From the NCBI GenBank assembly GCA_038253135.1, contig JBBSHJ010000091.1, positions 1 through 13,621 on the forward strand: a stretch of 13,621 nt of DNA. Reading direction: 5' to 3'. Numbering within the stretch: the stretch's first letter is position 1; every line of letters begins with the position of its first letter. The notes beneath the pieces were generated by a model. It was given only the letters and a program-made list of their open reading frames with translations. It searched no databases and was not told the DNA's origin. Below are positions 1-5,681 of the stretch, in pieces. The position numbers and the translations under genes are program-made. The stretch comes from JBBSHJ01 sp038253135. GTDB lineage: Bacteria; Actinomycetota; Actinomycetes; Mycobacteriales; QHCD01.

Positions 1-958
1 CCCGCAGCCCGGGCCAGCCGTGCACGATCCGCCGCCAGGTGGCGGGGACGGCCGAGGCGCCGTACGCCGCCCCGAGCAGCCCGCCGGCGATCGCGGCGAC
101 CGTGTCGGTGTCGCGGCCGCCCCGCACCCCCGCCTCGAGCGTGAGCCGCAGGTGCAGGCCGCGGAAGGTGCCGGCAGCCCGATCCTCCGCCGGCACCGGC
201 GTACCGGAGATGGCCGACCATGCGCCCTGCAGCGCCTCGACCACCCAGCCGTTGTGCGCAAAGGCATCCGGCGTCGCGGACCCGGCCGCATCGAGCCGGT
301 CCGCCCACACCGTCGCCCGCGCCGCCGGCAGGGCCGCGAGCCCACGGCGAACGTCCACATCACCGGTCAGGACCGCATGCCGGATCGCCAGGCACCACAG
401 CGCGCACGCCTCACCCGCCTCCGGGTCGACATGCGTCAGCGCGCTCAGCGACACCGCCGCCTCGATCAGCCCGGCCGCATCGTCGAGAAAGGCGAGCGCG
501 ACCGGGGCCGTGCGCATCAGCGAGCCATTTCCGCCCGAGCGCCCCGCCGCCTCGTGCTGCGCCCGCGCCGCGGCCCGCACATGCTGTGCCAGCGGCGCAT
601 CGAGCCCGTCGGCGGCCGCCGCCCGACCGGCCTGCGTGAGCACCGTCCGCGTCTGGCTGCCGACGTCCTTGGCCCTCCGCGCCCAGCCGAACCACGCCGC
701 CGCGATCCGGTCCTGCGCCTCGTCGGCGCGCAGGTCGAGCCCGTCGGCGGCGGCGCGCGCGATCGGGATGGCCATCGAGGTGTCGTCGGTCCACTCGCCC
801 GGCGCCCAGCCGAAGCCGCCGCCACCGCGCATCTGCACCGGCGTGTCCGCAGCCAGCGGCGGGCCGAACTCGTAACCCGCCCCGAGCGCGTCGCCGGCGG
901 CGGTGGCCAGAAGTACGCCGGCCGCGCGGTCACGCTGGGCGGTGGTCAGTTTGCTCAT
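1..958 (-). CDS. ADP-ribosylglycohydrolase (DraG/ARH family), C-terminus cut by window edge
   Basis: The reverse strand from the ATG at 958 reads 319 residues without a stop and leaves the window at base 1. The family hydrolyses ADP-ribose from modified proteins or small molecules using a di-magnesium centre in the cytoplasm. Visible family motifs are GDALG (residues 22-26), EWTDDTSMA (55-63; T57, D58 and D59 are expected metal ligands), GGNGSLMR (142-149) and GGRDTDTVAAIAGGLLGA (280-297; D283, D285 and T286 complete the metal site). All catalytic elements are present, so probably only a short C-terminal tail is missing. The start has a GGAGG ribosome site (plus-strand 966-970) 7 nt upstream and overlaps the stop of the preceding 85-residue gene as ATGA, which indicates coupling. 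Family assignment is firm; the substrate cannot be read from the sequence. Confidence 0.95.
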   Translation of the reverse strand, partial: MSKLTTAQRDRAAGVLLATAAGDALGAGYEFGPPLAADTPVQMRGGGGFGWAPGEWTDDTSMAIPIARAAADGLDLRADEAQDRIAAAWFGWARRAKDVGSQTRTVLTQAGRAAAADGLDAPLAQHVRAAARAQHEAAGRSGGNGSLMRTAPVALAFLDDAAGLIEAAVSLSALTHVDPEAGEACALWCLAIRHAVLTGDVDVRRGLAALPAARATVWADRLDAAGSATPDAFAHNGWVVEALQGAWSAISGTPVPAEDRAAGTFRGLHLRLTLEAGVRGGRDTDTVAAIAGGLLGAAYGASAVPATWRRIVHGWPGLR

Positions 959-1212
959 GCGGTTGCCTCCACGAGCGGGTGCCGGGTGGTGATCACGGTC
1001 AGGTGTGCGAGCTCGGCCCGCTCGGTGGCGATGCCGGTGATCCGCGCACGCGTGGTGCGGCCGGAAAGCCTGGTGCCGCAACGGATTGCGGTGCTCGCGA
1101 GCACGACCTCGGCAACGTACGCCGCCATGTCCCGCGCCCGCCAGCCCGGCGTCGCGACGGCGTACCGCGGCGGCACCAGCTCGGCGTCGAGCCGAGCCTT
1201 CGGAACTCTCAT
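955..1212 (-). CDS. small protein of unknown function, coupled to the ADP-ribosylglycohydrolase
   Basis: An 85-residue frame begins MRVPKARLDAELVPPRY and ends TRHPLVEATA. It is not a family I recognise. It has no signal peptide, membrane segment or cysteine cluster; the middle is alanine and arginine rich. The start at 1212 is preferred to an in-frame ATG at 1224 because GGAGGT (plus 1217-1222) lies 4 nt upstream of it, whereas the upstream ATG has no ribosome site and abuts the 22-bp palindrome. The stop overlaps the start of the downstream ADP-ribosylglycohydrolase by 4 bp (ATGA), so the two proteins are probably co-translated and functionally linked. Coding reality rests on this coupling, the ribosome site and high third-position GC. 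The function is unknown. Confidence 0.75.
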   Translation of the reverse strand: MRVPKARLDAELVPPRYAVATPGWRARDMAAYVAEVVLASTAIRCGTRLSGRTTRARITGIATERAELAHLTVITTRHPLVEATA

Positions 1213-1216
1213 CGCG

Positions 1217-1222
1217 ACCTCC
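1217..1222 (-). promoter_or_regulatory. ribosome binding site deciding the start of the 85-residue gene
   Basis: GGAGGT on the minus strand lies 4 nt before the ATG at 1212. It falls inside the frame of the alternative ATG at 1224, which argues that 1212 is the true start. Confidence 0.65.
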
Positions 1223-1225
1223 ATG

Positions 1226-1247
1226 TTTAGCGCAACGTTGCGCTAAA
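1226..1247. promoter_or_regulatory. perfect 22-bp palindrome, likely operator of the ADP-ribosylglycohydrolase operon
   Basis: The left arm TTTAGCGCAAC (1226-1236) and the right arm GTTGCGCTAAA (1237-1247) are exact reverse complements with no spacer. The site ends 4 bases before the Shine-Dalgarno of the 85-residue gene and overlaps where the -10 region or transcription start should be. A TTGTCA hexamer on the minus strand (1274-1269) could serve as a -35. On the minus strand the T run precedes rather than follows the palindrome, so a terminator for the upstream gene is unlikely. A dimeric helix-turn-helix regulator is the simplest reader. The MarR-like protein encoded just upstream, or a regulator elsewhere such as an NAD-related one, are candidates, but neither can be assigned from sequence. 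Confidence 0.75.
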
Positions 1248-1293
1248 AATGACGGTAGGCCACAGCACTGACAACGGCAGGCTCGCGAGCGCT

Positions 1294-2328
1294 CTAGCTC
1301 CCGTCCGGCCAGCCGGCCCGGTGCAGCACCATCGGGTGCCACGGCAGCGCCGCGGTCGGATCGGCCAGGAGGCTTTGGGTCTGCGCGAGGTAGGGCCGCT
1401 CGCCGCGCCAGGCACCGTCGGGCGGCACGAGGCCGGCGGACAGCGCGTCCGCCCTGGCCACGATCGTCTCGAGCGCGCCGCGCAACGCCGGCGCGCGCGT
1501 GCCGGCCGCCCGACGCCGGTAGTCATCCAGCGCATCGAGCCCGGCCGGCGTGAGAGAAATGCATCGCTCGGCGACTGCGGTGGCGAGGCCCTTGCGCTGC
1601 AGGTAATTGGTCGCCATCGCGATCGCCTGCTTCGAGATCCCGGACCGCGCGGGCAGGTCGCGGAGGCGTAGGACGTCCGAGCCGATGACGCGCAGGACAT
1701 TGGCGCCAAGGGGGAGCGAGACCTCGGCGTCGCGCTCGTCTTCGACGGTGAGACCGGTCAACACCCGGCCGAGCAGCGCGGCGAGCGGGCGCTCGCCGTC
1801 ACCGGCCGGGCCGTCGATGACGTGGGAGCGGAAGCCGTCGGCGGGGGCGACCTCCGGCGGGGACCACGGCATCGGGGTCGCGGGTGCGGGTAGGGCGCCG
1901 CGCAGCGCGGCGATCGTGTCGTCGCCGAAACGGGTGCGCCAGCGGGCCTCGACCTCGCCGACAATGCGCGGCCACGCCCGGCGGGCGTAACTTCCGGCAC
2001 GCGTCGGGCGCAGCACGGTGTCGCCCGTGAGGCCGCGGTGACTGCCGTAACCGTCCCGCCGCTCCGCACCCGGCTCGCCGACGGAGAGCCAGCCCCACCG
2101 CTCGAGCCCGCCGATGTTGCACGCGGCGTGGGCCCGAGCATGCAATTCGTCGACCGTGATGCCGCCCTCGTCGACGTACCGCAGGCCGTTGGTCCACAAC
2201 GGCAGCGAGATCCGCACATGATGACCGATCCGCCCGGACGTCGCTGCCTCGACGGCGTTGTCGACCTCGATAGTGTGCGCGATCCAGGTCCACGACAGCA
2301 GGGTGGTCAGCGGGATCCGGTTCAGCAT
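1294..2328 (-). CDS. tandem winged-helix (MarR-like) DNA-binding protein
   Basis: The 344-residue product starts MLNRIPLTTLLSWTWIAHT. Two winged-helix-like halves can be seen. The first, at about residues 41-112, runs from ISLPLW through GGITVDELHARAHA to LRPTRAG. The second, at about 205-266, contains VLRVIGSDVLRLRDLPARSG, then ISKQAIAMATNYLQRKGLA as recognition-helix region, and ISLTPAGLDAL as wing. The second half is the clearer MarR-like fold. The length, about twice a single MarR domain, suggests a fused dimer-like regulator or DNA sensor. No ligand domain is recognised. I chose the ATG at 2328; an in-frame GTG at 2361 would add 11 residues, and neither has a strong ribosome site. It lies in the same orientation as, and 81 bp upstream of, the 85-residue gene, with the 22-bp palindrome between. 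Regulation of that operon is an inference. Confidence 0.8.
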   Translation of the reverse strand: MLNRIPLTTLLSWTWIAHTIEVDNAVEAATSGRIGHHVRISLPLWTNGLRYVDEGGITVDELHARAHAACNIGGLERWGWLSVGEPGAERRDGYGSHRGLTGDTVLRPTRAGSYARRAWPRIVGEVEARWRTRFGDDTIAALRGALPAPATPMPWSPPEVAPADGFRSHVIDGPAGDGERPLAALLGRVLTGLTVEDERDAEVSLPLGANVLRVIGSDVLRLRDLPARSGISKQAIAMATNYLQRKGLATAVAERCISLTPAGLDALDDYRRRAAGTRAPALRGALETIVARADALSAGLVPPDGAWRGERPYLAQTQSLLADPTAALPWHPMVLHRAGWPDGS

Positions 2329-2565
2329 GCGTCGAGTATTTCGCACGACTGACCGGTGCACGCCGCTCGCATCCGGCTGCGCCGGCCCGTCCTATCGCCG
2401 GCTGCGGTCTCAGGACAGCGGCTCGAGTCGAGACTCGGCGACAAGTCGGGTCTGCGGAGAAATTCGAGGATCCCGCGCTACCTCCGGCTCCCCGGGCAGG
2501 ATCACACACAAGCGCGCTTCTCCGGCCGCAACAACAGTTACGTCATACGGCGATCTGCTCGACTG

Positions 2566-2618
2566 GAGCGACAATTCTCGGCCGAGGATCTGGGCCTGAG
2601 CGACAATTACGCGGTCGA
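2566..2618. repeat. degenerate direct repeat, two copies
   Basis: GAGCGACAATT occurs at 2566-2576 and again at 2598-2608, 32 bp apart. Each copy is followed after 2-3 bases by CGGYCGA, so the unit is about 20 bp. A weaker resemblance (ACAACAGTTACG followed by ACGGCGA) lies just upstream at 2529-2553. Multiple 20-bp terminal repeats are typical of IS21-family ends, so a relic of an insertion sequence is one explanation; operator half-sites are another. No transposase is present in the window. Confidence 0.5.
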
Positions 2619-2853
2619 ACGGATCATGATGATGGTCCGGAAGCTGGGCCGTGCGTCACGCATGTGCGTGCTGGACCGCGAGCGGCGTGGTGGCCGAGCG
2701 GCGCATCCGATCGGGCACGTAGGTCTTCGGCGGCTCGGGCAGGGGGAGCCTTCCCAGGCGGCACTGCACAGCCGCTCGCCTCGGTCGATCCTGCCGCACC
2801 GGGGGAGATCTTTCGTCCTGCGGTGTTCGTCGGCAGACCCGTCTTGGCGCCGA

Positions 2854-2867
2854 CTTGTCGCGACAAG
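2854..2867. repeat. 14-bp perfect palindrome
   Basis: CTTGTCG (2854-2860) is followed directly by its reverse complement CGACAAG (2861-2867), and then by the purine run AGGGGGAAAGG on the plus strand. It lies about 70 bp beyond the 3' end of the SEC-C gene. With no loop and no T run it is a poor terminator; it may be a protein-binding site. Function unknown. Confidence 0.4.
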
Positions 2868-2937
2868 AGGGGGAAAGGTGCACGTCACCGTCCACCGCGA
2901 CCGCTGGCAGAAGGTGCTTGGCGTATGGACCTCATCG

Positions 2938-3873
2938 TCAGTTCCTCTGCCGCGGATCTCCGCAGCATTTCTTGTACTTGCGGCCGGTGCCGCACCAGCA
3001 CGGGTTGTTGCGCTGCGGCGGCCAGCTCATCGTCCGACCGCGCCCGTAAGCCTCAGTCAGGTAGGCAAGCCGAGTCTGCTCGTCCGCCGGATCGGAACCC
3101 GTCCGGTCGACGTAATCCGCAAACTCGTCCACGTCCGCGATGACGAGCGTGACCGGGCTTGCCGGATTGTTCTCTGCCGTCGTCCGTAGCCGCGCTTCGA
3201 TCTCCGCATGTGGCGCCAGCATGTCCGGGGTGAAGACGTCGGGCCAGCGCGCACCGACGGCGCGCTGCTGGTCCCGTTGCCAGATCAGCACCCGAAAGTG
3301 ATCGCCGTTGGCGTCGTGCCGGCCAGAGAGCGCATCGACGAAGTCGAGCCGATTTTGCTCTTGTACGTCGGCGGCATGGTCGAGATCGTCAGCCGGCAGC
3401 TCGAGCGCCCGGCGGCAGCGCTGACGTGTCCGGAGCATTCCGGCGAGGAGTGTCGGAGGCCCGGGCCGATCCAGCTGGGACCGTTCGTCCTCGGCGAGTA
3501 GCCCGAGAGCCAAATCGGCCCAGTCCAGCGCAGGGCCATATTCTCCACGCTCCTCGAGGAGTTCGGCGACGAGCTCGGCTGGTCCCGGGCCGTCAAGCCC
3601 AACTCGTTGGATCGTGGCGAGGTGCGCACGAGCCTCGTCATCGGCTCCGCGGTCAAAGCAGGCTTCCGCGAGCGTGAACCGAGCGAATGCCGCGTCGTCG
3701 CCTCCAATACCGACGACCTTCTGAACGAGCGCGTCCGCGCGCTCCTCGTCGCCGGCTAGTCGCCACTGATGCGCTGCTTCGAGCAGGATCTCGCCTCGGT
3801 CCTCTGCCCACTGATCCGAGCCTGACTCCAGGTGCTGAGCAAGGCGCCGGGCGCCGTCCATGTCGGTGCTCAC
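2938..3873 (-). CDS. SEC-C motif protein with helical N-terminal region
   Basis: The 311-residue product ends in a classic SEC-C zinc motif: C292-W-C294-G-T-G-R-K-Y-K-K-C303-C304, preceded by a basic/aromatic linker (SWPPQRNNP). In SecA and many unrelated proteins this motif binds zinc and mediates interactions with proteins or ribosomes. Residues 1-160 are rich in alanine and leucine helices spaced like tetratricopeptide-type repeats (for example FTLAEACFDRGADDEARAHL, then ELLEERGEYGPALDWADLAL). Residues 165-260 are a less clear acidic segment. The start is the GTG at 3873: AGGG lies 7 nt upstream, and the GTG overlaps the stop of the preceding 49-codon ORF as GTGA. An ATG at 3861 is the alternative. 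GC is low for the window (38 of 60 at 3301-3360), which hints at separate acquisition. The biological role is unknown. Confidence 0.88.
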   Translation of the reverse strand: MSTDMDGARRLAQHLESGSDQWAEDRGEILLEAAHQWRLAGDEERADALVQKVVGIGGDDAAFARFTLAEACFDRGADDEARAHLATIQRVGLDGPGPAELVAELLEERGEYGPALDWADLALGLLAEDERSQLDRPGPPTLLAGMLRTRQRCRRALELPADDLDHAADVQEQNRLDFVDALSGRHDANGDHFRVLIWQRDQQRAVGARWPDVFTPDMLAPHAEIEARLRTTAENNPASPVTLVIADVDEFADYVDRTGSDPADEQTRLAYLTEAYGRGRTMSWPPQRNNPCWCGTGRKYKKCCGDPRQRN

Positions 3874-4019
3874 CCGGCAACCCTAATGTCGGGCTTTGCA
3901 CCTGCGGCGCCGAGGGGAGCACGAAATCCAGCGGCCACCGGACCGGCCGCGTCGCGGTGCTGCTGCCTCGCTCCCGCCCGGCGCTTGGTCGCCCGGCGGG
4001 CCGTGTTGTTCGGTCCCAC
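3870..4019 (-). CDS. 49-residue basic ORF duplicating the N-terminus of the DUF2786 protein
   Basis: A GTG at 4019 opens a 49-residue frame beginning GPNNTARRATKRRAGARQQ after the start residue. It closely matches the leader of the upstream DUF2786 gene (GRNNQARRAAKRRARARQQ), and the DNA of the two copies aligns with few differences over about 75 bases. After about residue 27 the similarity stops and the tail (AAGFRAPLGAAGAKPDIRV) is unrelated. It begins 8 nt after the DUF2786 stop and its TGA overlaps the GTG of the SEC-C gene by 4 bp. It may therefore be translated as a small basic linker peptide or act as a coupling leader. Alternatively it is the remnant of a second DUF2786 paralogue truncated by recombination with the SEC-C gene. 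Similarity is seen directly; expression is inferred. Confidence 0.55.
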   Translation of the reverse strand: MGPNNTARRATKRRAGARQQHRDAAGPVAAGFRAPLGAAGAKPDIRVAG

Positions 4020-4027
4020 GAGGCGTG

Positions 4028-5383
4028 CTAGCCGGCTCGATCTCGAGTCGTTCCGTCGCGGTCGAGCGGGGCGGCGGTGTCGAGGCGGGCGAGATCGGCC
4101 GATGCCCGCCCGGCCGCCCATCCGCTGCCATCGCGGACCGCGACGTCCCGGGAGATCAGGTTGGGAAAGTATTCGTTCATCAACTCCTCGGCGGCGCGGG
4201 AGCGGGCCGCAAGCACCGGCAGCCAGCGGGCCCGGTCGGCGTCGGCGGCGGCGGTGTGGGCCGTATCGCGCAGCCGCTCCCCGATCCGGGTGGCATAGGC
4301 GACCAGGAATGACTGGCGGAAGGACCGGGTGCGCGACGAGCGCGAGCCGGCGCCGGCGAGCGAGTGCGTGGCCTGCACCAGCAGCGACGTCGCGAGCAAC
4401 GTGACCAGCCGCAGGTCGGCCGCGTCGCCGATGATCGTCACGTAGCCGTCCCTTTCGGCCGCGACGGTGCGGCAGCGATTAGCCTCGGCGACCGCGGAAA
4501 CGAGCATCGCCTTGGCGCGGACATAGGGCGCCGCGAGCCACATCCGGCGGACGCTTGCCCGATCATCGACCATCGGCCGGGCCAGCATCGCCTGATCGAT
4601 CGCGTAGCGGCTCATCAGCGCCTGCGCCTTGGCGCTGAGCGCTTCGGCTTCCTCGTCGTACGGCGTCGCCTCGGCCTTGGCGAGCAGGGCGCGGACCTTG
4701 GCGAGCATGCGTGCCTCGACCGCGTCGGGCTCCGCCGCCGAGGTGCTCGCGGCACCGGGCGGCGGCAGCACCGGCTCCAGGGCGCGCAACCGGCACATCA
4801 AAGCGATGCCCGCAACGGCGATCTCGACCGCCGTCAGCACCTCGTGACCGCACCTGCGGGCCCACTGCCCGAACACCGGCTGGCGACGATCCCACCAGAC
4901 GGCCGCGTCGATCGCCGCCAGCTCGGACAGCCAGCGCGAGTCGACCCGCTGCACCGGGTGCACGGCGGTCGCAGCAGCAGCGACATGCCGGAGGAAGTCG
5001 GTCTGCGGCGCGTCCGCGTGCCGCAATGCGGTCTCGTGCAAGTCAATCGGAGTCCAGCCCCGACCGAAGAGCTGCTCAGCCGCGGCGACCGCGAGATCGT
5101 CAACCGACTGCTCGAGCGCCGCCGGCGATCGGTCGTGGATCGCGCTGACATCGGCCCGGATCGCCTCGGCCAACGGCCGGCCGGGCACCCAGCGGTCGAC
5201 GGCGCGGCGCACCAACGCCTCGGCGACGTCGTGCGGTGAGGGTTCGTACACCGCCCCGCCCGGCTCGTGGCCGGCCGCACCGTGACGCTGCTGCCTCGCT
5301 CGCGCCCGGCGCTTGGCCGCCCGGCGAGCCTGGTTGTTCCGCCCATGCCGGCATCGTGGCAGCGGGGTCCGACATCGCCTCAC
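4028..5383 (-). CDS. DUF2786-domain protein with basic N-terminal leader; probable 5' frameshift
   Basis: From the GTG at 5383 the frame gives 451 residues. A basic leader (GRNNQARRAAKRRARARQQ, about 14-32) precedes a helical region. The DUF2786 signature is at about 226-264: MLAKVRALLAKAEATPYDEE, then AEALSAKAQALMSRYAIDQA. The C-terminal half (about 280-415) is the conserved extension seen in actinobacterial members, ending near ELMNEYFPNLI. DUF2786 has no established activity and also occurs in phage proteins. The start is uncertain. The family's usual M-G-(R/K)-N-N opening would correspond to the ATG at 5346, but that ATG is now one base out of frame. The frame stays open upstream to a GTG at 5533, and the GTG at 5383 is the nearest in-frame start before the leader. 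It heads a minus-strand cluster with the 49-codon ORF and the SEC-C gene, divergent from the jet operon. Confidence 0.82.
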   Translation of the reverse strand: MRRCRTPLPRCRHGRNNQARRAAKRRARARQQRHGAAGHEPGGAVYEPSPHDVAEALVRRAVDRWVPGRPLAEAIRADVSAIHDRSPAALEQSVDDLAVAAAEQLFGRGWTPIDLHETALRHADAPQTDFLRHVAAAATAVHPVQRVDSRWLSELAAIDAAVWWDRRQPVFGQWARRCGHEVLTAVEIAVAGIALMCRLRALEPVLPPPGAASTSAAEPDAVEARMLAKVRALLAKAEATPYDEEAEALSAKAQALMSRYAIDQAMLARPMVDDRASVRRMWLAAPYVRAKAMLVSAVAEANRCRTVAAERDGYVTIIGDAADLRLVTLLATSLLVQATHSLAGAGSRSSRTRSFRQSFLVAYATRIGERLRDTAHTAAADADRARWLPVLAARSRAAEELMNEYFPNLISRDVAVRDGSGWAAGRASADLARLDTAAPLDRDGTTRDRAG

Positions 5384-5403
5384 CAAGGCCGCCCCGTTCC
5401 ACA

Positions 5404-5436
5404 GGCAGCGTCCTTTGAAGGGCAGGGTCCTTTGCA
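5404..5436. repeat. tandem 16-bp direct repeat
   Basis: GGCAGCGTCCTTTGAA (5404-5419) and GGCAGGGTCCTTTGCA (5421-5436) match at 14 of 16 positions with a 17-bp period. The pair lies just upstream of the chosen DUF2786 start and about 245 bp before jetA. It could be a regulator site; no internal dyad symmetry is obvious. Confidence 0.55.
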
Positions 5437-5545
5437 GAGCAGCGCCGATAAGATGCTCGCGGCTCTTGTCAACCGGTCGCCTCCGAGCGCACAATTCATC
5501 CTGACGCGCCGGGTAAGCTCGTTGTCCAACCACGGTTGAGACGTT

Positions 5546-5668
5546 GCGGCTAGACCGCCCTTATTGAGACGCCCGGCGCGTCGCCATGCGCGAGCCCGGC
5601 GGGCGGTGCGGACCAGCCCGCCTCCAGCACGACTGCCACCCTGCTTGAAGGGTCCGGCGGTAGACCGC
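5546..5668. repeat. repeated short inverted motif GCGG-TAGA-CCGC
   Basis: GCGGCTAGACCGC (5546-5558) and GCGGTAGACCGC (5657-5668) share the same arms and core. The second directly abuts the jetA ribosome site, so a bound protein or a small hairpin there could affect jetA translation. The arms are only 4 bp, so this is weak. Confidence 0.35.
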
Positions 5669-5673
5669 AAGGA
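5669..5673 (+). promoter_or_regulatory. ribosome binding site deciding the jetA start
   Basis: AAGGA is 8 nt before the ATG at 5682, but overlaps the ATG at 5673. The second ATG is therefore the likely start. Confidence 0.6.
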
Positions 5674-5681
5674 TGGCGATC

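Larger units (their letters stand above)
2329..2937. other. gene-poor, lower-GC stretch with short repeats and palindromes
   Basis: No frame here gives a convincing protein. The longest frames on both strands are arginine/serine-rich with no recognisable motif. Base composition drops: 2521-2580 has 34 G+C in 60 bases, against 48 in 60 at 9781-9840 inside jetC. Small structures seen are CGAGTC/GACTCG arms (2424-2437), CACGCA/TGCGTG arms (2657-2670), a palindrome at 2854-2867 and a degenerate direct repeat at 2566-2618. It must hold the promoter of the MarR-like gene and the 3' end signal of the SEC-C gene, but I cannot place them. A decayed mobile element or lost gene is possible. Confidence 0.5.
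5384..5681. promoter_or_regulatory. divergent intergenic region between the DUF2786 cluster and the jet operon
   Basis: About 300 bp separate the divergent starts, so both promoters should lie here. Seen in it are a tandem 16-bp repeat (5404-5436), paired GCGG/CCGC arms around TAGA (5546-5558 and 5657-5668) and TTGAGACG twice (5536-5543 and 5564-5571). TTGAGA at 5536-5541 could be a -35 for jetA, but no good -10 stands at 17 bp, only the AT-rich CCTTAT. Short in-frame stretches exist but none looks coding. Confidence 0.5.

Noticed and set aside
20..1246. Plus-strand frame of 408 codons
   Set aside because: Arginine-rich shadow opposite the ADP-ribosylglycohydrolase and the 85-residue gene, whose motifs and ribosome sites are on the minus strand.
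1226..1247. 22-bp palindrome as a rho-independent terminator of the MarR-like gene
   Set aside because: No loop, and the T run is on the wrong side for the minus-strand transcript; the position fits an operator better.
2689..2704. GGTGGCCGAGCGGCGC resembling the D-arm of a serine tRNA
   Set aside because: No matching T-arm, anticodon stem or acceptor pairing follows.
2356..3189. Plus-strand frame of 277 codons across the gene-poor stretch
   Set aside because: It runs into the antisense of the SEC-C gene, has basic, motif-free composition and no ribosome site.
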